A DNA stretch of 32,055 nucleotides, taken from positions 1 to 32,055 of the forward strand of contig JAFAFV010000153.1 of the NCBI GenBank assembly GCA_023423285.1, in the 5' to 3' direction. This DNA comes from Bacteroidota bacterium (GTDB lineage Bacteria > Bacteroidota > Bacteroidia > Chitinophagales > Chitinophagaceae). Both the position numbers and the translations under genes were made by a program. Under the pieces are notes generated by a model. It saw nothing but the letters and a program-made list of their open reading frames with translations. It did no database searches and was not told the DNA's origin. Below, piece after piece: positions 1 to 7,446 of the stretch (position 1 is the stretch's first letter; every line of letters begins with the position of its first letter).

Positions 1-701
1 TTTAAAATGGCTGCTCGCCTCTGAATGTTTGAAAGGCCCATGCCCTTCCTCACTTTATCAATATCAAAGCCGCTGCCGTCGTCTTCAATACTGATACGAA
101 TGAATTGTTCTTCTTTTTGAATGCTGATGCTTATGTTCTGGCACCTGCCGTGCTTTACCGCATTTTGAATCGCTTCCTGAACAATCCTAAATAGGATGAT
201 TCTTTGCGCAGAAGGCAGGTTCAGCATTTCTTCACTTTTAAGTACCGCATTAATTTCCTTTCCGGCATTGATCCTGCTAATCTCCGTTTTTAAATTCTGA
301 ATAAAATCAAACTGTTCCAACCAATCCTTATCAAGCGATTTTGACAGCGAACGAATTTCTGAAATGGCTTCGCCGATTGTGGCATTAGCGGTTAAAAGTG
401 TATCAGGCGGCTGTTCAATGCTTCTTTCAGCCAGGCCAATCAGCATCCTGGACGTACTTAAAAGCTGCCCCACATTGTCGTGCAGTTCTCTGCCTATTTG
501 CTGAAAGGTTTGTTCCTGCACCTCAATCTGAGACTGTAAGAGTTGATTTTTAAACTCTTCTTCCAGCCTTCTTTTTTCAAGGACATGGCTCCGATCTCTT
601 TTTTTATAAGCCATAAGTAAAAAAACGATAAAAAGAGTCATCAATAACAAGAATATTGAAGCGCCTAATACTATGATGATATTGTTTGATAGTCCCTGCA
701 T
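1..701 (-). CDS. Sensor histidine kinase, NarL/LytS (HisKA_3) type, C-terminus cut by window edge
   Basis: ATP-dependent autophosphorylating sensor kinase of a two-component system, read to the left edge (233 codons visible, the end is missing). An N-terminal membrane segment (about residues 8-31) is followed by a short charged coiled-coil-like stretch (33-65) and the HisKA_3 H-box QIGRELHDNVGQLL, with phospho-acceptor His74. The HATPase part shows the N-box (FRIVQEAIQNAVKH), the G1 box (IEDDGSGFD) and a G2-like box (KGMGLSNIQRRA). There is no large sensing domain, so input may come from the adjacent membrane protein; this is inference. The ATG at 701 lies 31 bases inside the end of the preceding gene, which suggests translational coupling. 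Kinases of this class normally act on LuxR/NarL-family response regulators; none is visible here and it may lie beyond position 1. Confidence 0.9.
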   Translation of the reverse strand, partial: MQGLSNNIIIVLGASIFLLLMTLFIVFLLMAYKKRDRSHVLEKRRLEEEFKNQLLQSQIEVQEQTFQQIGRELHDNVGQLLSTSRMLIGLAERSIEQPPDTLLTANATIGEAISEIRSLSKSLDKDWLEQFDFIQNLKTEISRINAGKEINAVLKSEEMLNLPSAQRIILFRIVQEAIQNAVKHGRCQNISISIQKEEQFIRISIEDDGSGFDIDKVRKGMGLSNIQRRAAIL

Positions 702-1381
702 ACAATGCCGTAGCTAATGCTTATACAAGCGATAAAGAGCAACAAGTTATGAAATTTCCATAATGCTGCTACTGAGCCGCTGTCAGTTTCTATCAAATAT
801 TTATAGGAAATAAAAACAAAGAAGGAACCCGCATAATACACGAACAACCCAATTACGCACCAGAATATAGCTGTAGACGGCACACTTTCTTCAGGTGAGG
901 ATTGTAAAAGTTTGATGTAAAAATAATAGAGGCAAAGCGCTACAACCATGATGCTGCTTAATGCTGAACTATAACTGTTATAAGAAGTAATGCCTTCTCC
1001 TGAAAAGGCTGGTAGTAAAATGATGAGTAAAAATGAAATTGCCAGCAACCATTTTTTCTGTTTATCAAAACTCAGCAGGTAATGACTGAACAGCATCATC
1101 ACAATAAGAAGCGTGGCAATGGTATTTAGTTTATATACCCAATAGTTTTGCCCATCGATTATATCAATATAAGTTGCATAAGCATTACATATAAAGTGCA
1201 CAAGGCAAAATACCATCACCATGTTAAGCACAGGCGTTTTTTTTCTTGAAGAGGCCACATAGGCAAATACGACCAACGCAGGGCCTATGATATCAAGCCT
1301 CGTTAAAATCTTCGAAAGAGCAAGAGTAACTATCGTTTCCGTAATGATCACTTCATTCCTTTTTTGAACTTTAAATATCAT
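671..1381 (-). CDS. Multi-spanning integral membrane protein, function unknown
   Basis: A 236-aa protein with about seven hydrophobic segments (roughly residues 28-46, 52-72, 86-105, 111-129, 140-160, 172-195 and 210-228) separated by short polar loops. I recognise no catalytic motif. It starts at the ATG at 1381, 11 bases inside the end of the upstream 84-aa gene, and its end overlaps the histidine kinase start by 31 bases, so the three genes form one overlapping minus-strand operon. A membrane protein encoded immediately before a kinase that has almost no sensor domain could be its receptor partner; that role is inferred from context only. Confidence 0.75.
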   Translation of the reverse strand: MIFKVQKRNEVIITETIVTLALSKILTRLDIIGPALVVFAYVASSRKKTPVLNMVMVFCLVHFICNAYATYIDIIDGQNYWVYKLNTIATLLIVMMLFSHYLLSFDKQKKWLLAISFLLIILLPAFSGEGITSYNSYSSALSSIMVVALCLYYFYIKLLQSSPEESVPSTAIFWCVIGLFVYYAGSFFVFISYKYLIETDSGSVAALWKFHNLLLFIACISISYGIVCRDYQTISS

Positions 1382-1625
1382 CTTCCTCGTCGCAGCCGGG
1401 CGGGCTGGGGCAACCTTTAATTACATGTTGTTCTAAACTTCTCGTCATTGCACCTTGAGCATGTGCCGTAATGGTTGTAACATTAATATATCCTTTTCCG
1501 TCAGGATTCTTTCTAGGTTTTATTTCCTGGCGTATGATGATGCTTTTTGCATCAGGATGTGCAGAAAGCAATCCTTCAATATCCTTTCTTCTGAAACAGA
1601 ATTCAATTTTAAAATGATCACTCAT
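1371..1625 (-). CDS. Small conserved-looking cytosolic protein of unknown function, first gene of kinase operon
   Basis: An 84-aa soluble protein with no signal peptide or membrane segment. It is basic and mixed in its first 60 residues and ends in a Cys/Pro/acidic tail (GCPSPPGCDEEDDI). I do not recognise the family. It is likely real because it is the first gene of an operon whose reading frames overlap: its stop at 1371-1373 lies inside the next gene, which begins at 1381. Two cysteines near the C-terminus five residues apart could bind metal or form a disulfide, but there is no firm evidence. Its upstream region carries the inverted repeat at 1684-1701. Confidence 0.6.
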   Translation of the reverse strand: MSDHFKIEFCFRRKDIEGLLSAHPDAKSIIIRQEIKPRKNPDGKGYINVTTITAHAQGAMTRSLEQHVIKGCPSPPGCDEEDDI

Positions 1626-1683
1626 AATTTATAGTTGCTTTGTTGTTATTGGGTGCAATATGCAAAATCGTTGTTTCATATCT

Positions 1684-1701
1684 TACGGGAATTTTCCCGT
1701 A
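1684..1701. promoter_or_regulatory. 18-bp inverted repeat, candidate operator
   Basis: TACGGGAATTTTCCCGTA has perfect 8-base arms around a 2-base centre. It sits 59 bases upstream of the first gene of the histidine kinase operon (start 1625, minus) and 22 bases before the -33-like element of the plus-strand sRNA candidate, in the divergent control region. Symmetry and size fit a dimeric regulator such as a LuxR/NarL response regulator; the regulator is inferred, not seen. Confidence 0.45.
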
Positions 1702-1722
1702 TAAAAACAGGTGGTTTTCACG

Positions 1723-1753
1723 TTGCAACGGCCAGCAGGATGCTACATCTTTG
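1723..1753 (+). promoter_or_regulatory. Putative Bacteroidota promoter for the sRNA candidate
   Basis: TTG at 1723-1725 and CATCTTTG at 1746-1753 (one mismatch to the TAnnTTTG -7 consensus), spaced by 20 bases, match the architecture of the primary sigma factor promoter of Bacteroidota. Transcription would start near 1758-1762 in a region without an open reading frame. Confidence 0.45.
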
Positions 1754-1758
1754 TATCG

Positions 1759-1882
1759 CAATCAACAATTAAAGTGATACGGTAAAATATCACGAACATC
1801 ATTACCGCTATCCTACCAGGAACACCATCCATTACCTATGGTCTTACGGGGCAGGGAATTCAAACTCCCTCCCCGCTTTTGT
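1759..1882 (+). ncRNA. Candidate small RNA of about 120 nt with three hairpins
   Basis: The gene-free region 1626-1930 contains a plus-strand unit that looks like a free-standing sRNA gene. A promoter-like pair (1723-1753) is followed by a hairpin with 6-bp arms GTGATA/TATCAC (1774-1779 with 1788-1793), a second small hairpin ACCAT/ATGGT (1824-1828 with 1838-1842), and a GC-rich terminator-like stem with a short T run (1847-1880). No long open reading frame lies between promoter and terminator. The gene downstream on this side is on the opposite strand, so this is not the leader of a coding gene. I do not recognise a known RNA family. The 5' end is estimated from the promoter. Confidence is moderate because everything rests on pattern recognition. 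Confidence 0.4.
1847..1880 (+). terminator. Intrinsic terminator-like stem-loop ending the sRNA candidate
   Basis: The left arm CGGGG-c-AGGGA (1847-1857) pairs with TCCCTCCCCG (1866-1875), giving 10 base pairs with one bulged C and an 8-base loop, followed by CTTTTGTT. No plus-strand coding gene precedes it, which is why an RNA gene is suspected upstream. Confidence 0.55.
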
Positions 1883-1930
1883 TAGTGTAAAGTTATTGCA
1901 AACTTGTTCATACATTGTAATTACAAGGAT

Positions 1931-2773
1931 TTATAAAAACTCTACCAGCTTGCTGATCACTTGTTCATCCCTGTAAATTTTTCTATGGCCCAGTTCTTTT
2001 GTATAAAAAAATTCTATATTCGGATACTTCAGTTCCTGTATCAGCTTCGCATCATTTACGGGTGTTACTCTGTCGCCTTCATCATGTATCCAAAGCACCT
2101 TACTTTTTAAAGTTTCCATACAGCGTTTTACAGAAAACCAATTAATGGGTTTTTTGCCAAGTGTTTCTATCTCATTTATGAAATATTGTTGTAATTTTTT
2201 GTCAGTCATTTTCATTTGAGAAAAAAACATATTGCATAGAGACAATGTATCAGAAGCCGGGGCTACCAGTGCAATATTTATCAATTCGTTATGGGGCATT
2301 TCGGCCACTGCCAGGCATACGGCCAGTCCGCCGAAAGAATGACACAGATATCCATCAAAAGGGCCAAACCGTTTGTTGACTTCTTCAATAAACTGTTTAT
2401 ACATAACGGCATTGAGTTTATGACCTTGGCTCATGCCATGTGCAGGTGCATCAAAAGCCACTACTTCGTAACCCTTATCAGCAAAGTGTTTTGCAAAATG
2501 CTGAAAGTTGACTGCGGAAGACCGAAAGCCATGCGCGATGCATATCTTTTTACTGCCGCCACGGTTATAGCGATAACCCGTTGTCTTCAGGCTTTTAAAC
2601 TTCATATTTAATACCTCTGCCTTTTTTAAATAGCCCGAAGGCTTATATTGCACACGTGTATGTGGCCGGCAAAATAGATCAAAAGCATATTGGGCTGCTT
2701 TCTTTTGAGAGAAAAACGAAAGCGCCCTGATCTGGCTTATATAAAATCTTTGGGTTATCTTTTGTAATTTCAT
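1931..2773 (-). CDS. Alpha/beta hydrolase fold protein
   Basis: A probable serine hydrolase of unknown substrate, about 280 aa. Visible elements in order are an oxyanion-type HGF turn (IAHGFRSSA), an AFDAPAHGMS strand-turn, the nucleophile elbow CHSFGG (Ser as nucleophile; the usual first Gly is Cys), the acid-containing HDEGDRVTP and the final ELGHRK with the catalytic His. No signal peptide or membrane segment is evident, so it is probably cytosolic. The ATG at 2773 is preferred. A longer frame begins with TTG at 2800 and adds nine residues, crowding the divergent gene that starts at 2815. It is transcribed away from the DUF2520 gene and stands alone. Confidence 0.85.
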   Translation of the reverse strand: MKLQKITQRFYISQIRALSFFSQKKAAQYAFDLFCRPHTRVQYKPSGYLKKAEVLNMKFKSLKTTGYRYNRGGSKKICIAHGFRSSAVNFQHFAKHFADKGYEVVAFDAPAHGMSQGHKLNAVMYKQFIEEVNKRFGPFDGYLCHSFGGLAVCLAVAEMPHNELINIALVAPASDTLSLCNMFFSQMKMTDKKLQQYFINEIETLGKKPINWFSVKRCMETLKSKVLWIHDEGDRVTPVNDAKLIQELKYPNIEFFYTKELGHRKIYRDEQVISKLVEFL

Positions 2774-2814
2774 ACAGTGAGCAAAGGTATCATTTATCAA
2801 TTCATTTAAATTTT

Positions 2815-3591
2815 GTGAAAATTGTAATCATTGGTTCAGGAAATGTGGCTGCAGCGTTGGGCAGAAAGTTTATCAAAGGTGAGCATCAAATTTTGCAGGT
2901 TATAAGCCGTAATGCCGTTACCGCTTCTGCATTGGCAGTTGAGTTGAACACGCAATTCAATACTAAAATAAATTTCATCAATAAGGATGCTGACTTTTAC
3001 CTAATTACTGTATCTGATCATGCGATTGCAGAAATAGCAGGCAATCTTTATTTACCGGGAAAGGTGGTGGCGCACACGGCGGGCGCTGTTAAAATAGATG
3101 TTCTGAAAAATGTTACAGACAGCTATGGTGTTTTTTATCCGTTACAAAGTCTGAGAAAAGAAATTGAAGCGGCCCACATTCCCATTTATACAGAAGCCTC
3201 CAATGATGATGCCGCACTATTACTGAACCAATTGGCGCTTTCGGTTAGCAATACGTATGCACTGTATGCACATTATCAACAACGGCTCAAACTGCACGTT
3301 GCCGCGGTGATCGTGAACAATTTTACAAACCATATTTTTGCTATGGCAGAAGACTTTTGCAAAAAAGAAGACATTGATTTCAAAGAGTTGATGCCCATCA
3401 TACAACACACGGTGGATCGCTTACACAATCAGTCTCCCTCGATAACGCAAACCGGCCCCGCAGCGCGCGGAGATTATGGTACGCTTGCCAAACATGAAGC
3501 GCTTTTGCAGCAGCATCCACAACTGTTGCAATTGTACAAGCAGTTGAGCGAAAGCATTATTCTCTCGCGTACAGAACAGATTGCCGATTGA
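2815..3591 (+). CDS. Rossmann-like and DUF2520 domain protein
   Basis: A 258-aa protein with an N-terminal NAD(P)-binding fold (glycine motif GSGNVAAALG at residues 7-16) resembling coenzyme-F420-dependent NADP oxidoreductases, and a C-terminal helical DUF2520 domain (from about residue 130; conserved-looking TGPAARGD near 215). The family looks like a dehydrogenase, but its substrate is not established to my knowledge. The start is GTG at 2815; no ATG lies upstream in frame. It heads a plus-strand run with KdsC-like, UbiA, Maf and DUF2851 genes. I recall similar orders from other Bacteroidota, which would argue for a chromosomal core neighbourhood. Confidence 0.85.
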   Translation: MKIVIIGSGNVAAALGRKFIKGEHQILQVISRNAVTASALAVELNTQFNTKINFINKDADFYLITVSDHAIAEIAGNLYLPGKVVAHTAGAVKIDVLKNVTDSYGVFYPLQSLRKEIEAAHIPIYTEASNDDAALLLNQLALSVSNTYALYAHYQQRLKLHVAAVIVNNFTNHIFAMAEDFCKKEDIDFKELMPIIQHTVDRLHNQSPSITQTGPAARGDYGTLAKHEALLQQHPQLLQLYKQLSESIILSRTEQIAD

Positions 3592-3620
3592 AAATTGAAA
3601 ATGGCAAATTATCACATCAG

Positions 3621-3664
3621 CAAATTTGCACATTATCATATTCCACATATCAAATTTGCACATT
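3621..3664. repeat. Direct repeat, two copies of CAAATTTGCACATT, 30-base period
   Basis: Identical 14-base copies lie at 3621-3634 and 3651-3664, each preceded by a similar CACAT-containing stretch, in the 146-base gap between the DUF2520 and KdsC genes. GCAAATTTGC within the first copy is itself palindromic. It resembles the low-complexity intergenic repeats I associate with Chitinophagaceae genomes; a function is not evident. Confidence 0.5.
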
Positions 3665-3737
3665 GCCAAATCGCCATGATTTTTATCATTTCCTCTCTGC
3701 GTTCTAAACCATATTTTTGTTACTGAAAACAACTACT

Positions 3738-4253
3738 ATGCGAATTATAGACCGCTTCAGGCTGATTGATACTTTTATGTTTGATGTTGATGGCGTAATG
3801 ACCGACGGCGGCATCGTTGTGCTGGGCAGTGGCGATATGGCCAGGATCATGAACACGAAAGACGGTTACGCCATGGCGCTTGCTATTAAAAGAGGATATA
3901 GAATATTCGTGGTATCAGGCTCTGCGCCAAGCGGTGTGGAACGCAGGATGAATAACCTGGGCATACAGCACGTTTTTTTTAAGATTGGCGATAAAAAAAC
4001 ATTTGTGGAAAAGCTTATTGAAGAACATGGCCTTGTAAAAGATCATATTTTATTTATGGGTGATGATATGCCAGACCTTCCCGTGTTTGACGTCGTGGGT
4101 ATTGGCTGCTGCCCTGCTGATGCAATAAGCGAACTAAAAAAAGCTGCCGACTATATCTCTCCTGTTGTTGGCGGTAAAGGCTGCGTAAGAGACGTTATAG
4201 AAAAAGTACTTAAGGTACGGAACGACTGGGGTGCAGATGGTGTGGCCAACTAA
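3738..4253 (+). CDS. kdsC: HAD-family phosphatase, KdsC-like (3-deoxy-D-manno-octulosonate 8-phosphate phosphatase)
   Basis: Likely dephosphorylates KDO-8-phosphate in the LPS core sugar pathway, in the cytosol. At 171 aa it has the compact, capless size of the KdsC/YrbI group. HAD motif I is FDVDGVMTDG with nucleophile Asp16 and Asp18, motif II is VVSGSAP, the motif III lysine is in GDKKTF, and motif IV is MGDDMPDLP. The C-terminal GGKGCVRDVIE segment is also typical of the family. The ATG at 3738 is chosen; an in-frame TTG at 3717 would add seven unlikely residues. A TATTTTTG box (3712-3719) fits a -7 element, but no clear -33 partner is seen. Other KDO genes are not nearby, so a related sugar-phosphate substrate cannot be excluded. 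Confidence 0.88.
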   Translation: MRIIDRFRLIDTFMFDVDGVMTDGGIVVLGSGDMARIMNTKDGYAMALAIKRGYRIFVVSGSAPSGVERRMNNLGIQHVFFKIGDKKTFVEKLIEEHGLVKDHILFMGDDMPDLPVFDVVGIGCCPADAISELKKAADYISPVVGGKGCVRDVIEKVLKVRNDWGADGVAN

Positions 4254-4318
4254 AGCCATCCAGGCTTATTTTTGCTGATATTGACTACACGCTGTGTAAG
4301 CGCATTATAAAACAATTT

Positions 4319-5254
4319 ATGCCTCAACTTTTATCTTCGTTTTTTAAGCTAATAAGGTTGCCCAATCTTATTTTCATTGTACTTACACAAGCGTTGTTCC
4401 AGTTTTGCATATACTATCCCATTTATGAAAACAACGTACCCGCGGGCGATACTTTACAATTTATTTTGCTCGTACTGGCATCGGTGTTTATTGCAGCAGG
4501 CGGTTACATCATCAATGATTATTTTGATATTAATATAGACCTCATCAACAAGCCCGATAAAACGATTTTGGGACGGCAACTGGGCAGGCGCCGGGCACTG
4601 GCCTGGCATTTAATACTAAGCCTGACGGGAATTGTACTCACCGCCATTGCCGTAAATACTTTTGAAAGGTGGTATATTATTTTTGCAAATTCCGGTGCGG
4701 TCGTTCTGCTATGGTTCTACTCCGCCAGGTTTAAAAAAGATGCTGTTATTGGCAACGTGATCGTGGCAGTTCTTACCGCGTGGACGATCATGATTATTTT
4801 TCTTTCCAAATATTCTTTTGCTGATGCATTCAGAGATGTAAGCTATGAGCAGGTAAGATTTTTCAGGTTTACCATATTATATGCCGGTTTCGCGCTCATC
4901 ATATCGCTAATAAGAGAAGCCGTAAAAGATATTGAAGACATGCCCGGCGATGAAAAATTTGGCTGTAAAACCATGCCCATACGCTGGGGCATCAATGCCA
5001 CGAAAGTGTATGTAGCCGTGTGGATCACCATTTTAATTGCTATGCTGATAGTCATTCAAATTTATGTGCTGCAGTTTGGGTGGTGGCTTGCCGTTATCTA
5101 TTGTTTGGTTTTTATAACAGTGCCTTTGGGATATGCTTTTAAAAAACTCATCACCGCCAACACTACCAATGAATATCGCAGCCTGAGCGATCTTTCAAAA
5201 CTTGTGATGCTAACCGGCATCCTGTCTATGATATTTTTTTATATTTACCTATGA
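4319..5254 (+). CDS. UbiA-family prenyltransferase
   Basis: A polytopic membrane enzyme (311 aa, about eight or nine hydrophobic segments) that transfers an isoprenoid chain to an acceptor. The first Asp-rich motif is NDYFDINID (residues 66-74, N-D-x2-D-x3-D). The second lies in EAVKDIEDMPGDEKFG around residues 200-215. Both bind the Mg-diphosphate of the prenyl donor in this family. Bacteroidota homologues are often labelled geranylgeranylglycerol-phosphate geranylgeranyltransferase; the acceptor cannot be read from sequence, and a quinone- or heme-related acceptor is possible. The start ATG lies 65 bases after the KdsC-like gene, with a TATTTTTG box at 4267-4274 between them. Confidence 0.88.
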   Translation: MPQLLSSFFKLIRLPNLIFIVLTQALFQFCIYYPIYENNVPAGDTLQFILLVLASVFIAAGGYIINDYFDINIDLINKPDKTILGRQLGRRRALAWHLILSLTGIVLTAIAVNTFERWYIIFANSGAVVLLWFYSARFKKDAVIGNVIVAVLTAWTIMIIFLSKYSFADAFRDVSYEQVRFFRFTILYAGFALIISLIREAVKDIEDMPGDEKFGCKTMPIRWGINATKVYVAVWITILIAMLIVIQIYVLQFGWWLAVIYCLVFITVPLGYAFKKLITANTTNEYRSLSDLSKLVMLTGILSMIFFYIYL

Positions 5255-5316
5255 ACCGGTTGACTTAACGGGGGAACCCTGATCACAATTAAATAAATTC
5301 ATTCGTATACACTAAA

Positions 5317-5898
5317 ATGGCAGAAAAGATCATACTCGCCTCCGCATCGCCCAGAAGAAAACAATTGCTTGAATGGGCTGAAATACCTTTTGAAATCATC
5401 ACCGCAGATACAGATGAAACATTTCCTGCAGGCATACCTTTATACGAAGCTGCCATGTATGTAGCTTTGCAAAAAGCGCTGATCGTGCAGAAAACAGTTG
5501 GTGAAAAACAGATTGTACTTGCCGCAGATACCATGGTTGTAGTGGAAGATCGTCTGCTAAGCAAACCAACAGATAAAACAGATGCTATAAACATGCTAAT
5601 GCACTTGCAAAACAACACACACCAGGTGATTACAGGGGTTGCTATTTTAAACGGATTACATCAGGTTTTATTTCATGATGTTACCGAAGTGGCCTTTCAT
5701 GAACTGACACCGCAGCAGATCCTTTTTTATATAGACAAGTACCAACCATACGACAAGGCCGGCGCTTATGCCATACAGGAGTGGATTGGTGTGGTAGGCA
5801 TCAAATGGGTAAAAGGCGATTTTTATAATGTGATGGGCTTGCCAGTAAGCCGCGTAGTAAAGGAATTGGCCGCAATGAACAATTTTAATAGCGGTTGA
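5317..5898 (+). CDS. maf: Maf-family nucleoside triphosphate pyrophosphatase
   Basis: Hydrolyses non-canonical or excess nucleoside triphosphates (dTTP/UTP-type in the YhdE branch) to the monophosphate and pyrophosphate. Its 193-aa length is normal. The signature ASASPRRKQLL is at residues 8-18, the catalytic Asp in AADTMV is Asp71, LSKPTD carries the conserved Lys-Pro, and YDKAGAYAIQ is the typical C-terminal nucleotide-binding segment. YDKAGAYAIQ with SASPRR favours the dTTP/UTP branch over the m7GTP (YceF) branch. It follows the UbiA gene on the same strand after 62 bases, probably as part of the same run. Confidence 0.95.
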   Translation: MAEKIILASASPRRKQLLEWAEIPFEIITADTDETFPAGIPLYEAAMYVALQKALIVQKTVGEKQIVLAADTMVVVEDRLLSKPTDKTDAINMLMHLQNNTHQVITGVAILNGLHQVLFHDVTEVAFHELTPQQILFYIDKYQPYDKAGAYAIQEWIGVVGIKWVKGDFYNVMGLPVSRVVKELAAMNNFNSG

Positions 5899-5973
5899 TA
5901 ACCCGTTAGATCACTGCCCATGCATGCCTGCTGATAGGTGCCTGACAAATAAAACCTGCTTAAACTTCTAACC

Positions 5974-7230
5974 ATGACAGAACAACTTTTCCAATTCATC
6001 TGGCAATTGCAGTATTTGAATAAAGATTCGCTGCAAACCACTACGGGCGAAGCCTTGCAAATACTGCACCCGGGCACATTAAACACCAACCAGGGGCCCG
6101 ACTTTATTAATGCCAGAATTAGTATAGGCACCACTACTTGGGCTGGATCTGTTGAGTTGCATTTAAAAACATCAGACTGGCACAAGCACAATCACACGTC
6201 AGACAAAAATTATAAAAATGTGATCCTGCACGTGGTGTATGAACATGATGATCCTGCCTCTGAACTTCCTACGCTGGAACTGCAGACCAGAATATCGCAC
6301 AGTCTGCTGAAGCGGTATGAAGAACTGATGCTGTCCCAAACTTTTATCCCCTGCGAAAAGATGGTTCATGATGTACCATCCATCGTCATCACCAATTGGA
6401 AGGACAGGCTGATTGCGGAGAGACTTGAGAGGAAGTCAGAAAACATTCACAAGTACCTGACAAAAAACAATCAACACTGGGAAGAAAGCTTTTGGTGGTT
6501 GCTGGCATCAAATTTTGGCACTAAGGTAAACAACGAAGCCTTTGAAGCCATAGCCAAAAGCATCTCTATATCTATTCTTGCCCGGCACAAAAACAGCCTG
6601 CCGCAAATTGAAGCCCTGCTGCTGGGACAGGCAGGTTTACTGAACGACACAGTTAATGACCCCTACCCTGCCATGCTTCAAAAAGAATACAGGTTTTTAC
6701 AAACCAAGTACAGCCTGATCAGTCCCGGCATACCGGTTTATTTTTTAAGAATGCGGCCCGGTAATTTCCCAACCATTCGGCTGGCGCAACTGGCAGCGCT
6801 GGTACAAAATTCGGTACACCTGTTTTCAAAGATCATTGATGAACCTTCGCTTGCAAGGGTGAAGGAATGGTTTGCCGTGAACGCGAATGATTTCTGGCAT
6901 TACCATTACAGGCTGAACGATGCATCGGTGTACAAACCTAAAAACATTGGAGCTTCTATGATTGACAATATCATTATCAATACTGTGGCGCCGATACTGT
7001 TTACCTACGGCGCTGTGCATCAAAATCAAACATTAAAAGACAAAGCCATACAATGGCTTGCAGAAACCAGCCCTGAGCAAAACCGCATTACCAAAAAACT
7101 ACAAATTATTGGGTTTGAAAACAATCATGCTTTGGATTCACAATCGCTAATCGAACAAAAAACCCACTATTGCGATTTGAGAAAATGCCTAAACTGCGCT
7201 GTGGGCAATGCTTTGCTTAAGAAAGTTTAA
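5974..7230 (+). CDS. DUF2851 family protein
   Basis: A 418-aa cytosolic protein recognised as DUF2851, a family largely confined to Bacteroidota with no established role. The N-terminal half carries family hallmarks: the start MTEQLFQFIWQ, GPDFINARI (about residues 50-58), GSVELHLKTSDWHKH and NVILHVVYEHD. The GSVE-HL...DW..H pattern with DFxxA resembles a nuclease-like acidic/His cluster, but that is inference. The C-terminus has three cysteines, two of them in KCLNC close to the end. It lies 75 bases after maf on the same strand. No signal peptide or membrane segment is seen. Confidence 0.88.
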   Translation: MTEQLFQFIWQLQYLNKDSLQTTTGEALQILHPGTLNTNQGPDFINARISIGTTTWAGSVELHLKTSDWHKHNHTSDKNYKNVILHVVYEHDDPASELPTLELQTRISHSLLKRYEELMLSQTFIPCEKMVHDVPSIVITNWKDRLIAERLERKSENIHKYLTKNNQHWEESFWWLLASNFGTKVNNEAFEAIAKSISISILARHKNSLPQIEALLLGQAGLLNDTVNDPYPAMLQKEYRFLQTKYSLISPGIPVYFLRMRPGNFPTIRLAQLAALVQNSVHLFSKIIDEPSLARVKEWFAVNANDFWHYHYRLNDASVYKPKNIGASMIDNIIINTVAPILFTYGAVHQNQTLKDKAIQWLAETSPEQNRITKKLQIIGFENNHALDSQSLIEQKTHYCDLRKCLNCAVGNALLKKV

Positions 7231-7446
7231 TAATTATGCGCATCTCATGGAATATTTTATGCCTCACTGTCTAAGTCCGCTTGCGCCGTTCATGCCAGGC
7301 TCGAAGGTTTTAAGAAATCCTCAACAAGAAAGGTTACTAATAAAACTTCAATAATAATAATTTTTAAAATTGTTGCGTTTGTGTTTCTTTCTGCGTTCTA
7401 CTAAGTATAAGTATAACCAAAATTATTTACCATTAAATCATTACCA

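Noticed and set aside
2774..2800. Longer start (TTG at 2800) for the alpha/beta hydrolase
   Set aside because: The added nine residues show no family similarity and leave only 14 bases to the divergent gene; the ATG at 2773 is simpler.
3621..3664. Possible start of a CRISPR array (repeats with about 30-base period)
   Set aside because: Only two copies, repeats of 14 bases, related spacer sequences and no cas genes nearby.
7231..7446. Search for a tRNA or sRNA in the 216-base gap before the LVIVD lipoprotein genes
   Set aside because: No cloverleaf, no T-loop consensus and no stable hairpin with a T run; only an imperfect TGCGTTTG box at 7374-7381 without a -33 partner.
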